IMG/VR virus record: IMGVR_UViG_3300023174_002593
Location: 1-26,759 of that record
From: a virus
Length of the DNA: 26,759 nt
Reading direction: 5' to 3' (one strand)
Positions within the stretch are counted from its first letter, which is position 1; every line of letters starts with the position of its first letter. Shown in pieces: positions 14,779 through 23,165 of this stretch. Under the pieces are notes generated by a model that was not told the origin of the DNA, did not search any database, and saw only the letters and a list, made by a program, of their open reading frames with translations. The translations under genes and the position numbers were made by a program.

Positions 14779-15540
14779 TTAATTTAATTTTTTCCAAAAA
14801 ACATAATCTGGCCATGGCCTAAGAGGATCGTATTGTATTTCTTCTGTTATGTTATGTTCAGCTCGATAGTCGTTAATTGCATCTTTACAGGCTTGTAATC
14901 CCCAATCATCAATAATAATATAACCACCAACAGATAATTTAGGATACAAATTAACAAGACCATCCATTGTGGATTCATACATATCGCCATCTAATCTGAG
15001 AATGGATAATTTCTCAATGGGAGCTGTAGGTAGAGTTTCACTAAAAAAGCCTTTTAAGAACTTAACTTGTTCATTTAATAAATCAAATTTCTTAAAATTT
15101 TCTTTTACAGAATCTAAAGAAATAGCAAGATGGTCACTAAGTGTATAGTGCACATCACCAGCATCTTTAGGATATTTTTCAGCATTTGGTTTAGGAAGTC
15201 CTTCAAATGAATCAGCAACCCATACTGTTTTGTCTTTTATTGAATAGTGCTTGAGTATCGCATTCATGAAAATACAAGAACCTCCACGCCAAACACCAGT
15301 TTCAATAAAATCACCAGGAATTTTATTCTCAATAACATCTTCACACAGTTTGCGTAAATGATTCATTTTGTTTATGCCAATCATCGTAAATGCTGTTGCT
15401 GGATAATCGCCGCCACCAAAACGCCTTTCTTCGTCATAAATTCCTACTGTAGGATAAGATGTTGATACATCTTTCCAAGCTGCACCTGTTATTAAATCTG
15501 TTAAAGTATTGAAGTGTACATCTCTGTAATTAAATTCCAT
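14779..15540 (-). CDS. TylF/MycF-type O-methyltransferase
   Basis: A 253-residue class I SAM methyltransferase of the macrocin O-methyltransferase family. ETGVWRGGSCIFM near 80-92 is the SAM-binding segment, WVADSFEGLPKP near 107-118 is a TylF-family signature, and Asp184, Asp211 and Asp212 (in LRLDGDMYEST and IIIDDWG) form the metal site used for sugar O-methylation. A strong GAGGAAA lies upstream of the start. Relatives methylate sugar hydroxyls on antibiotics and on surface glycans of phage and bacteria. Here it probably methylates a residue of the cassette's glycan. Confidence 0.85.
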   Translation of the reverse strand: MEFNYRDVHFNTLTDLITGAAWKDVSTSYPTVGIYDEERRFGGGDYPATAFTMIGINKMNHLRKLCEDVIENKIPGDFIETGVWRGGSCIFMNAILKHYSIKDKTVWVADSFEGLPKPNAEKYPKDAGDVHYTLSDHLAISLDSVKENFKKFDLLNEQVKFLKGFFSETLPTAPIEKLSILRLDGDMYESTMDGLVNLYPKLSVGGYIIIDDWGLQACKDAINDYRAEHNITEEIQYDPLRPWPDYVFWKKLN

Positions 15541-15564
15541 TATTTCCTCGTTTCTTATAAATTA

Positions 15565-16404
15565 TTAAACTCTATAGGTAAAATATTCTGATGGATCTTC
15601 TTGGCCAAATTTCTTTTGAACAAACGCTTTCAATTCTGGTACTCGGTCATATTGGTGTACGATAGGGAAGATATGACCATTGACATCTTTTAGTAAACCA
15701 TTTTCCCATACAGGCTCAGCAAATAGTAGATTGGGTCTGAATCTGGCAATCTTTGATGGATCCATGATAGTACCTAATTCGGCCGCCCATTGAATTGTTT
15801 TTGTTGCAATATCTTTGAATGGTTGTGTATTGAGTAATACATTGAATACGGCTTGGTCGCAGATGGGAATAGGCCTATTGATTGCATTGGTGAAGATATG
15901 AAACACCATATCTTTTACATATTCAGATTGGCCACCGAATGTTCCAACATTAAAGATTTCATTATCTTTAAACTGTTCATAGACATATTGGCCATAAGCT
16001 TGAAATAGATTCTCATTACCCCAAGATTCATCTTTATATTTTAAACCTTCTGAAGCAACAATGAGTTTACGACTAACTAGAAATTTAAATGGGTCTGTTT
16101 GGAAGTAAACATCTTTGACATCTGTTGTAATAACATATTCATATTTTTGCCAATGCTTATGTAAATATTCATAGATTGATAAAAATCGTAATACATGAAT
16201 TGGTATACCTTCAACTTGCATCATAGGAACAACAGTTACATATTGTCCTTTTAACCATTCAATTGTTTCTTGTGTGGCATTACCTACAACTAAAACAACT
16301 TCATTGTTAATGCCAGCAACTTCTTTTGCTGAGATAACCCAAGGTTTAAGTTGGTCGATGCCGTAATTAGTAAAACCACCGATGATTAAGTTCTTTGACG
16401 CCAT
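15565..16404 (-). CDS. Probable GT-A glycosyltransferase with TDVKDVYFQ motif
   Basis: A 279-residue protein. TTDVKDVYFQTDPF near 93-106 is the acidic D-x-x-D region found in nucleotide-diphospho-sugar transferases of the type that carry T-D-x-x-D-x-x-F-Q. FNVGTFGGQSEYV near 151-163 and ICDQAVFNVLL near 181-191 are the downstream acceptor and catalytic regions typical of such enzymes. GGAG lies 7 bases before the start, and it overlaps the GT2 gene by 19 bases. It is a soluble protein. Exact family not named; a sugar-transfer role is likely. Confidence 0.7.
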   Translation of the reverse strand: MASKNLIIGGFTNYGIDQLKPWVISAKEVAGINNEVVLVVGNATQETIEWLKGQYVTVVPMMQVEGIPIHVLRFLSIYEYLHKHWQKYEYVITTDVKDVYFQTDPFKFLVSRKLIVASEGLKYKDESWGNENLFQAYGQYVYEQFKDNEIFNVGTFGGQSEYVKDMVFHIFTNAINRPIPICDQAVFNVLLNTQPFKDIATKTIQWAAELGTIMDPSKIARFRPNLLFAEPVWENGLLKDVNGHIFPIVHQYDRVPELKAFVQKKFGQEDPSEYFTYRV

Positions 16405-17099
16405 GGGAAAGCTCCATTATATTTTTTATTCATTACTTCATTACCATTAATAAAGAATTCTGCATTAACAGAACCTTTGCCACCATCTACTCGATAACAA
16501 GTAGTATATTCATTCGTACAATCCCATTTAGGAAAGTGTTGAGATATGGCTGATAAGAAAACTCTATCTTGACCCCAGCCACCGTGCCAAGCAGATGCTA
16601 ATTTAATTGCAATTTCTGTTTTAACACAATATGAATTCGTATCTATGTGATGAATGCCATGATATGTTTGCCATTTACCTAAGGATTCACAATCATCAAA
16701 GCAAACAAATTTGCCTTGTTTATTATATATTTGTCGTAGGGAATAACACCAATCAAGATTTCTTTTTTCAATTGTTTCAATACATTTGGCAACGTGGCTT
16801 TGATATAACCAATTATCTTGGTCAAGCCACATTACATAATCGGTGTCAATTAAATGTGTGAAGGCTGCATAAACTCGATGGCCATAGAATCCTTTGGCAC
16901 CGACATTGATTGGTAGATAACAAACACGAAAACGTTCATCATGTACATAATCATCAATAATATTTTTTGCTCTATCATAATTTTCTTCACCATCAACAAT
17001 GACATAACATTGTGTGGTGTAAGATTGATTCAATACAGATTTGATAGCATCACGAACCTCTGGAGAACCAGTAGTTGGTATAATCACCGTTGCACTCAT
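16386..17099 (-). CDS. Family 2 glycosyltransferase
   Basis: A 237-residue single-domain GT-A enzyme. SATVIIPTTGSPEVRDAIKS at 2-21 is the GT2 opening strand and helix, VDGEENYDR near 35-43 binds the nucleotide, NVGAKG is at 65-70, and MWLDQDNW at 90-97 contains the D-x-D metal site (Asp93, Asp95). WGQDRVFL near 175-182 resembles the catalytic E/D-D-x-x region. GAGG lies 8 bases before the start. It is the first gene of the sugar cassette in transcription order. It lacks a membrane anchor, so it may act on a nucleotide-linked, lipid-linked or protein acceptor at the cytoplasmic side. Confidence 0.85.
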   Translation of the reverse strand: MSATVIIPTTGSPEVRDAIKSVLNQSYTTQCYVIVDGEENYDRAKNIIDDYVHDERFRVCYLPINVGAKGFYGHRVYAAFTHLIDTDYVMWLDQDNWLYQSHVAKCIETIEKRNLDWCYSLRQIYNKQGKFVCFDDCESLGKWQTYHGIHHIDTNSYCVKTEIAIKLASAWHGGWGQDRVFLSAISQHFPKWDCTNEYTTCYRVDGGKGSVNAEFFINGNEVMNKKYNGAFPWRQRT

Positions 17100-17102
17100 A
17101 AT

Positions 17103-17381
17103 TTAACCTCTAGTCAATTTTAATATTTTCTCTATTTGTTTTTCTATTGCTGGTTTACGATTTGGCCAATATATGTATTCTTTATCTCCAGTCGAATGTA
17201 GTTTAGTGAGAAACGGAACAATCATTTTCTCCACTTCTTTCAAACGAACTTTATAATCCTCTGCGGTCTCTGCCGTTTTATTGATGACAGAATTGTATTC
17301 TTCTTCCGATACGGCAGAAAAACCAAAGTCATCTTCCATATCAAATTCTTGTGCAAGTTTATCGAAATCTATTAATGGCAT
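17103..17381 (-). CDS. Small conserved T4-like phage protein
   Basis: A 92-residue acidic-then-basic protein. The N-terminal FDMEDDFGFSAVSEEE is followed by a helix-rich C-terminus ending DKEYIYWPNRKPAIEKQIEK. From memory similar proteins, with DFGF and YI-WPxR motifs, occur in many aquatic T4-like phages; none has a known function to my knowledge. AAGGAT lies about 7 bases before the ATG, and the gene ends 3 bases before the GT2 start. The conservation of DFGF suggests a short protein-binding segment. Confidence 0.75.
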   Translation of the reverse strand: MPLIDFDKLAQEFDMEDDFGFSAVSEEEYNSVINKTAETAEDYKVRLKEVEKMIVPFLTKLHSTGDKEYIYWPNRKPAIEKQIEKILKLTRG

Positions 17382-17391
17382 AATTTATCCT

Positions 17392-19062
17392 TTATGGTGC
17401 AATAGCCAATGCGCCACCGGCACCTGGTTCTTTATTAACACTGGTTTTTTGTCTTAATTCCATCCATAATTTTGAAAAATCATTTTGCCATTTGTGATAT
17501 TCTTCATTCCAATTGGCCATTGCTAAATATTTAAATTTTAAACGGTTTGGCCCATATCTGGTTGGTACAGCATAAATTACATGTTGTTTCTTTAAAACAT
17601 TTTCGTAAAACATTAAATAAAAATTATATTTTGAAATTGAATCTTTTTTAGATCCTTGAGCCAAAACTCTTTCAGCAATATAAATTAAATTTGATATATT
17701 TAAATTAACATCTTTAACATTTTCTGTGCTTAGAATATTTTTAAAACTATATTCTAAAATATATAGATCATCATCTTTGAAAACTTTACTTAAAGGAAAT
17801 TGTTTACGAATAGACGTGCCTATTTCTGGACCAACCTTTAATATAGCTCGTTCAAATGCGTCTACAACATCATCCTCACTAAAGTTATAACGATTGTTTT
17901 TTATTGATATGTCTTTTCCTGTTTTAACTTTACCAAAAGTTTTTAAAGTTTTTTTCAATTGATTTTTTTGATTAATTTTTGTTTTACTATTTTTTAATAA
18001 CTCTGAAAGTGCATATATGGGAAATTGATTTCCTAAAGAATTTTTAGTAAATCCGAGAACAGCGGAATAAGCAATCACCTTTGGTCCAAATTGATTTTTT
18101 TTAAGTTGACCCATCGTCATCTCTTGTAAAGAGTTATACCATTCATCAACATTAGCTGGTATTGCTTTTTTTCCTCCAAACAAGTCTTGAAATTTTACTG
18201 TATTTGTTTCTCCTGTAGCTTCTCGGCCAATTTTTAATCCTGCTGGTAATTTCGACTTAACACTTATTTTTAAAGCATCTTCCTGATTTTCTGTTCCTTT
18301 ATAATCAATCAAAAAATCAATTAATGGAAAATTTATTCTTAATGGTAAATATATTTTTATTTTATTTTTATTTTTGGATACGATTTTTTTTAAATCTGGA
18401 GGCATGTCCAATAACGTATCCAAAATATATCTATCTTGTTTTTCTATTAATTTTGCAAGATTTATTGCACTTAATGCTTCAGCAAAAAAAGCCATAGATT
18501 TGGATTGTACAACTGGATAATCTATTTCTCTGGTACCCAACAAAGATTGTTCCACAATATCATAAAAAGTTTTTTTTGTTGTTTCTGGTATTTTTTCTTT
18601 ATTGTATGTTAGATTCTTAATGTAAGTAATAATTCTATTAGCCATTTCTTGAGCTGACAACCATTCGTTTACGATGGAGGGTTTTATTTTTGCTGGAGTT
18701 ACTTCGAATTCGAATTCTCCTGTTTTTGTTTTTGTTACAGGTTTGGATGGATCTTTATATACTAGGCTGTAATTAATTTCATCAATAGAAACAACAGAGG
18801 CTTTTAAATTTTTAGATTTGTCATCAGTTATTCTACCCGAAACACCTTTACCATAATTAACATTTTTGTTGCCTAAGATTTTTATTAAATCTTTTTCCAT
18901 TTCATTTTGATATTCGGATCTTTTATCCGATAATGGACAAGAGATAATTTGTGTATATTGAACATTACGTTTAGTTCTTTTTATAAGTTGTTTAAATTCA
19001 TATTGTTTATTTTCAAAAAATTGTTGTAAATCATCATAAGATTGTATTTTAGTTGTGGCCAT
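17392..19062 (-). CDS. Hypothetical protein with PD-(D/E)XK nuclease-like motifs, AT-rich
   Basis: A 556-residue Lys/Ile/Asn-rich protein that I do not recognise by name. FFAEALSAINLAKLI at 192-206, PLIDFLIDY at 246-254 and LKISVKSK at 264-271, followed by TNTVKFQDLF near 286-295, fit the restriction-endonuclease core: helix glutamate, strand aspartate, then x-V-K. The usual second acidic residue is Ser here, so activity is uncertain. The gene is distinctly more AT-rich than its neighbours: positions 18301-18420 have 24 G/C of 120 by hand count. The start ATG has no clear Shine-Dalgarno (TAAATATTTCTATTTAAA upstream). It sits at the junction of the replication block and the sugar cassette. Composition and position suggest a recently acquired accessory gene. 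It may be a nuclease or a nuclease-fold defence or counter-defence protein. Confidence 0.65.
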   Translation of the reverse strand: MATTKIQSYDDLQQFFENKQYEFKQLIKRTKRNVQYTQIISCPLSDKRSEYQNEMEKDLIKILGNKNVNYGKGVSGRITDDKSKNLKASVVSIDEINYSLVYKDPSKPVTKTKTGEFEFEVTPAKIKPSIVNEWLSAQEMANRIITYIKNLTYNKEKIPETTKKTFYDIVEQSLLGTREIDYPVVQSKSMAFFAEALSAINLAKLIEKQDRYILDTLLDMPPDLKKIVSKNKNKIKIYLPLRINFPLIDFLIDYKGTENQEDALKISVKSKLPAGLKIGREATGETNTVKFQDLFGGKKAIPANVDEWYNSLQEMTMGQLKKNQFGPKVIAYSAVLGFTKNSLGNQFPIYALSELLKNSKTKINQKNQLKKTLKTFGKVKTGKDISIKNNRYNFSEDDVVDAFERAILKVGPEIGTSIRKQFPLSKVFKDDDLYILEYSFKNILSTENVKDVNLNISNLIYIAERVLAQGSKKDSISKYNFYLMFYENVLKKQHVIYAVPTRYGPNRLKFKYLAMANWNEEYHKWQNDFSKLWMELRQKTSVNKEPGAGGALAIAP

Positions 19063-19077
19063 TTTAAATAGAAATAT

Positions 19078-20187
19078 TTACCTAATGATTTGAATGTCTT
19101 TACCTGAAGTCCAGATTTCTAATTCTGTTCTTAATCTACCCTCTGCTTTGAGGGTTTCATATCTATTTATAGCTTTGGTCCGCCACCATTCAATTACGTT
19201 ACTCAATTCATGTTTGTCATAATTTTCACCAGGTAAAAGTTTATCGGTCTTACAGTTCATGTAATCTACTGTATTTTTAAATCCATAATCAGAAATATAA
19301 TATCGTTTCTTTTCTGTCAACTTTTTGGCGTTCTCAATCGTTAAAGAGAATGCCTGTCCTTCAGGTGATCCTTTTAAAGCAGCTTTGGTGAGAGCAATAA
19401 TCTTGGTAAATGTCCTAAGTTTTCTACTAGTTGTTGAAGTATCACCACCCAACAAATCTCCAGTAATATTCTCCACATAGTTCTTCAAGTCATGGTATCT
19501 TTGACCGTGCATCATTGGCACGATATCGGATTCTGTTAAACCTTTGAATCGAATGTAAGGTTTCATGCCATCATATTGTGATACTGATTTGGTACTACCA
19601 TACAAACTGGTGGTTTCAAACAAACAAAGATTCATACCATATTTTTTATTACAGATTTCTCTTACAGTATGGCTGGTACAGATGGCAGAGAGAAGTTTAC
19701 CACCTAAGTAATTAAAACCAAAAGGTTGTGATGGTACAATTACGAATCCCATAATACAAGCATCATTAAAGCGCTTGGCAGTATTCTCATTTTGAATCCA
19801 AACTTGTCCTAGGTAGTCATTACGAGGTTTCATATAGATGACTGGTGAACCTAAACGAATGAATCCTAGAATCTTTCCTGAGTTCTTTTCTTTGACTGCC
19901 AATTGTACATTTTTGCCAACTGGTGCTTTATTAATATGTGAACTGGTAATGGCAAGTAATGGTTCCCAAACATCATTTGGTATTTCACATACTTCAATAC
20001 CCATATCTTTTGGATGCATAGAGAAATCAGAGAACAAATCATCTTCAATTGGAAATAAAGAAGATGGCATATCAGCCACATTTTTCAGTTTCTCATCACG
20101 CATGTATTCTTCGGTACTTCCAATTGTACTAAAGTAATCATCAAAAGCTTTGGCACAATACAATGCTTCATCTCTACTCAATATCAT
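19078..20187 (-). CDS. DUF4338-like protein (possible Druantia DruA-like fold)
   Basis: A 369-residue protein. Central LGFIRLGSPVIYMKPRNDYLG (107-127, shown in part), GFVIVPSQPFGFNYLGGKLL near 147-166, and KKYGMNLCLFETTSLYGSTK near 181-200 follow the pattern I recall for DUF4338, a GNAT-like domain also present in Druantia DruA: a strand with an LP- or VP-type turn, a lipophilic K-L-L helix, then Y-G-x-x-x-x-L-E-T. The C-terminal 130 residues are helical and basic. It begins in an ATGA overlap with gp41 without a clear Shine-Dalgarno, so it is probably translated with the helicase. Role in replication, DNA modification or host take-over is unknown. The family call is by memory only. Confidence 0.55.
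   Translation of the reverse strand: MILSRDEALYCAKAFDDYFSTIGSTEEYMRDEKLKNVADMPSSLFPIEDDLFSDFSMHPKDMGIEVCEIPNDVWEPLLAITSSHINKAPVGKNVQLAVKEKNSGKILGFIRLGSPVIYMKPRNDYLGQVWIQNENTAKRFNDACIMGFVIVPSQPFGFNYLGGKLLSAICTSHTVREICNKKYGMNLCLFETTSLYGSTKSVSQYDGMKPYIRFKGLTESDIVPMMHGQRYHDLKNYVENITGDLLGGDTSTTSRKLRTFTKIIALTKAALKGSPEGQAFSLTIENAKKLTEKKRYYISDYGFKNTVDYMNCKTDKLLPGENYDKHELSNVIEWWRTKAINRYETLKAEGRLRTELEIWTSGKDIQIIR
19164..19171 (-). promoter_or_regulatory. Second TATAAATA, inside coding sequence
   Basis: An exact late-promoter core about 100 bases upstream of the AT-rich hypothetical gene (start 19062). It lies in codons for Ala-Ile-Asn-Arg near the end of the DUF4338-like gene, so it may be coincidental. 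Confidence 0.25.
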
Positions 20188-21575
20188 ATTTTAAAGTTTT
20201 CAAATTTCTTTTTAGATTGTTGCTCACGGGTACCAAATGTATTCAAAGGTTTATCATGGCCAGCATCAGCAAGGCCATGTTGTGCAGCTTGTTCAACATC
20301 ATATAGTTTCATTTTTGCTCTATCAACACCAAGTGTAAAACGTTTATACAATGTAGGATCGTTATATCGATTCTTCAATTGTTTGACCATGATTTGACCA
20401 AGTTCTTCTAGTTCTTCAGAAGAAATCAAAGCAAACATCAAGTCTGCGGTGGCGGGAAGTCCGAACGACTCACTCGTATCTTCAAGTCCTGGATCACTCG
20501 ATGTAAATCCTGATCTTGTAGTCTGTGTCGCAGATACAATAGGAACATTATACTCAACAGCGAGACCTCGTAGTTCTTCTGCAATTGCTTTAACGTAGGT
20601 GTACGAATTAATATTTGCACCAGCTTTAATACGAGCAGAGCAACAGATATTAAGATAATCAACAAAGATAATATCAGGTACAAAAGAACGTTTAAGATTA
20701 AGTTCATTTAATAGTGTTCGAAAGTGAATAGTTGAAGCCGATGCCGTTGGGTATTCTTTAATGATTAGTTTGCCAGTTGTTTTCTCACGGACACGGGTAA
20801 CTTTTTTATCATATATGTCTTTAGGTAATTCCATCAAATCATCAATGGTTACATTCAATAGATTGGCATCAATTCTTTCTGCAATCTTTTCTTCACTCAT
20901 TTCCAAAGTGATGTAAAGAACATTTTTACCCTGAACCATACACGAAGCAGCCACATGACACATAAAAAGAGATTTACCAACACCAGTCCCCGCCAAAGCA
21001 ATATTAAGTGTTTTAGCTGGAAGACCACCTTTGGTGATTCTGTTGAAGTAGTCGAGGTCAAAGGGGATTCTTTCTTCTTTTCTGTGATAGAATTCATATC
21101 GAGCATCTGAGTCCTGTAAATAATCATGTCCTACGGAGTTGTCAAACGAAACGGCCAAGGCGTCCGATAATATCTTGGGAATCTGACCTTTGTCGTGATT
21201 TTTATCCTTACCATCGAGAATTGAAATAGACCCCAATACTGCATTGTAGATGGCTTTTTCTTGGCAGAACTTTTCTGTTTTGTCAACAAGCCATTGAACT
21301 TCGGTTTCTGCTGACTTATTTTTCTCAATCTCTGATAGATAATCTTCGCATCTCTGAACTTCATCAGCTGAAAGATTTCTCTTTTCTTTGATGGCAATAC
21401 TAAGTGCTTCAACCGTTGGCGTGTTATTGTAAGCCTCTGTGAATGATGTAATTTCATTGAATAATGCTTTTTCTACGTTATCACTAAAATATTCTAGTCT
21501 GATAAATGGTAATACTTTTCTTAAATATTCCTCGTTATAGATGAGGTTCTTCAGTATTGCTGTTTCCAGTTTCAT
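20184..21575 (-). CDS. 41: DnaB-like replicative helicase gp41
   Basis: A 463-residue homologue of T4 gp41 (475 in T4), the 5'-3' helicase of the phage replisome that works with primase gp61 and loader gp59. Walker A GTGVGKS is at 196-202, and LYITLEMSEEKIAERIDANL near 220-239 matches the T4 segment closely. Walker B IIFVDYLN is near 302-309, followed by AIAEELRGLAVEY, and SFGLPATADLMFALI near 370-384 is the conserved motif region. I chose the ATG at 21575, preceded by AGGAAG at 6 bases; the TTG one codon upstream is unlikely. It overlaps the small acidic gene by 41 bases and forms an ATGA overlap with the DUF4338-like gene. Confidence 0.95.
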   Translation of the reverse strand: MKLETAILKNLIYNEEYLRKVLPFIRLEYFSDNVEKALFNEITSFTEAYNNTPTVEALSIAIKEKRNLSADEVQRCEDYLSEIEKNKSAETEVQWLVDKTEKFCQEKAIYNAVLGSISILDGKDKNHDKGQIPKILSDALAVSFDNSVGHDYLQDSDARYEFYHRKEERIPFDLDYFNRITKGGLPAKTLNIALAGTGVGKSLFMCHVAASCMVQGKNVLYITLEMSEEKIAERIDANLLNVTIDDLMELPKDIYDKKVTRVREKTTGKLIIKEYPTASASTIHFRTLLNELNLKRSFVPDIIFVDYLNICCSARIKAGANINSYTYVKAIAEELRGLAVEYNVPIVSATQTTRSGFTSSDPGLEDTSESFGLPATADLMFALISSEELEELGQIMVKQLKNRYNDPTLYKRFTLGVDRAKMKLYDVEQAAQHGLADAGHDKPLNTFGTREQQSKKKFENFKI

Positions 21576-21855
21576 CAATTACTTCCTGTTCAATATTACT
21601 GCTCATTAATTCCACAAGTAAATCGCCAATGTAGTTCTTAAACTTGTCATCTTTTTCCAATTTTCTTGGCTTATCAACTGGTGATTCTAACACATCATAT
21701 GCAAAAAGTAAATAGACCAAATCATTCTTTTCCTCAAATTTAACTTTACCATATTTGAATATGGTATCTTTGTATGGTCCTTCTAAAAACTTGATATGCA
21801 CAGCCGAGCCATCATTTTTAGGGTAGATAAAACAATAGTCCAGTCCTTCAATCAT
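21535..21855 (-). CDS. Small acidic conserved phage protein
   Basis: A 106-residue protein. The first 70 residues form beta-like segments (YCFIYPKNDGSAVHIKF, LVYLLFAYDVLESP), and the C-terminus is acidic and Ser/Glu-rich. I do not recognise a named family. It starts after GAGGTGAAAG, overlaps the previous gene by 8 bases, and its 3' end overlaps gp41 by 41 bases. Its place between uvsX and 41 matches where T4-like phages keep small replication accessory genes (T4 has gene 40 there), but I see no similarity to gp40. Confidence 0.65.
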   Translation of the reverse strand: MIEGLDYCFIYPKNDGSAVHIKFLEGPYKDTIFKYGKVKFEEKNDLVYLLFAYDVLESPVDKPRKLEKDDKFKNYIGDLLVELMSSNIEQEVIDETGNSNTEEPHL

Positions 21856-22090
21856 CTTTCACCTCATCGAATCTTTTTTCTTGTACGGTCTTTTCTTTCC
21901 ATACTTTTCTAGGATTACCACACATTACACACTCAGGATTACCACAATCCATTGCACGATGTTTGGCAAATTTGTGTGGTTCATCTACCGGCATGCCATG
22001 TGATTTTGCAATCTTGGTTTGTTTCTTAATTTGATTTTGAGTTTTTTGAATACGCTTTGAATGTTTTAATTTAGCATCTTCATTACTCAT
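21848..22090 (-). CDS. Small basic Cys-motif protein
   Basis: An 80-residue Lys-rich protein. CGNPECVMCGNPRKVW contains three Cys in a C-x4-C-x2-C arrangement, preceded by KFAKHRAMD, so a zinc- or nucleic-acid-binding knuckle is plausible. From memory this CGNPxCVMCGNPR signature recurs in small proteins of aquatic phages. I prefer the ATG at 22090, with GGAAC upstream, over 22102. It overlaps uvsX by 8 bases and probably shares its expression. A fourth metal ligand would have to be His53 or a nearby residue, which is unproven. Confidence 0.75.
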   Translation of the reverse strand: MSNEDAKLKHSKRIQKTQNQIKKQTKIAKSHGMPVDEPHKFAKHRAMDCGNPECVMCGNPRKVWKEKTVQEKRFDEVKDD

Positions 22091-23165
22091 CTTCTGTTCC
22101 ATTCATAGTTACAACTTCGTCAAATAAATTATCGATACCGCCTTGCATAATTTCACCTGCGGCAATTTGATATTTGTCTGCCACATAATCTTGGAATTTT
22201 TTACTGGTGATAATAGGCATCCAGAAATCTTTGGTATCTGTTTCTTTTATTCTGTATTTCTTGGCCTCTATTTCACCGGTAGAAATATCAACTCTACTGT
22301 ACCACCCGTTAGTAGGCTTAACGACAAGGCCTGAATCAAGTGCCAAATCAAGTAGACCTGACCAGCGGCTAATACCACCATCAAAAGAAACAGTAACAGG
22401 AATTTTAGATTTTTCTTTAACATAGCGTGATTTCTCCACGTTAATTATGAAGTTGTAACCAACAACCTCTGTACCTTCCTTTTCTTGCTGGCGCCCAATA
22501 ATAAAAATGTTGTCAGCAGAATAGTAAGAACCGGTTCCACCCCCTACGATATCTTTAGGGAACATACCAATTTCTTTATACGTATGATTCACCACAATCA
22601 TTGGAACATCTTTCATTGTGAGATGCGGTGTTACCATACGAAATAAACTTTTAACTTGTTTGGCACGGGACATATCTGCAACTGATTTGCCTTCGAGAGC
22701 ATCTTCAACTTCTTTCTTTGAAGCGAGATTGCCAATTGAATCAATAACAATAATTAACCTATCACCTCTTTCGAGATTGGTTAACTGTTGCATGATATCA
22801 AACTTTAATTGTTCAATATCAGTAAGAGGTGTATGTAGAACTCGCTCGGTATCAATACCAAAGCTGTCAAAATAAGACTGAGGAGTGCCAAACTCAGAAT
22901 CATAGAATAATAACGCTGCATCTTCATATTTGTCCAAATAACTTTTTGCCATTAGTAAACTAAAGGCTGTTTTAAAATGTTTAGATGGGCCGGCCCACAT
23001 TGTAAGACCAGGTGTTAGGCCACCATCTAAACGACCAGAAAGTGCCACATTAATAATTGGCACAGAAGTTGGAATCATATCCTTTTGTGTAAAGAATTTT
23101 GATTTTGATAGAATAGCAGATTCTTTGATTGAACTATTCTTTTTAATTTTATCTAATATACTCAT
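22083..23165 (-). CDS. uvsX: UvsX RecA-like recombinase
   Basis: A 360-residue homologue of T4 UvsX (391), the strand-exchange ATPase of recombination-dependent replication, working with UvsY and gp32. Walker A GPSKHFKT is at 59-66. LFYDSEFG near 86-93 holds the catalytic Glu (Glu91), and IIVIDSIGNLASKKE near 138-152 includes Walker B, matching T4 almost residue for residue. NHTY and GGGTGSYYSAD are near 193-218. The C-terminus is acidic, as in T4, but shorter. Two adjacent ATGs exist; I take the second (23165) because AAGGTG fits its spacing and the MS start matches T4. The first would be 23168. It overlaps the membrane-protein stop by 1 base. Confidence 0.95.
   Translation of the reverse strand: MSILDKIKKNSSIKESAILSKSKFFTQKDMIPTSVPIINVALSGRLDGGLTPGLTMWAGPSKHFKTAFSLLMAKSYLDKYEDAALLFYDSEFGTPQSYFDSFGIDTERVLHTPLTDIEQLKFDIMQQLTNLERGDRLIIVIDSIGNLASKKEVEDALEGKSVADMSRAKQVKSLFRMVTPHLTMKDVPMIVVNHTYKEIGMFPKDIVGGGTGSYYSADNIFIIGRQQEKEGTEVVGYNFIINVEKSRYVKEKSKIPVTVSFDGGISRWSGLLDLALDSGLVVKPTNGWYSRVDISTGEIEAKKYRIKETDTKDFWMPIITSKKFQDYVADKYQIAAGEIMQGGIDNLFDEVVTMNGTEDE

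Noticed and set aside
19164-19171. Exact TATAAATA as a firm late promoter
   Set aside because: It falls in ordinary codons of a real gene and about 100 bases from the next start, so it is kept only as a low-confidence site.
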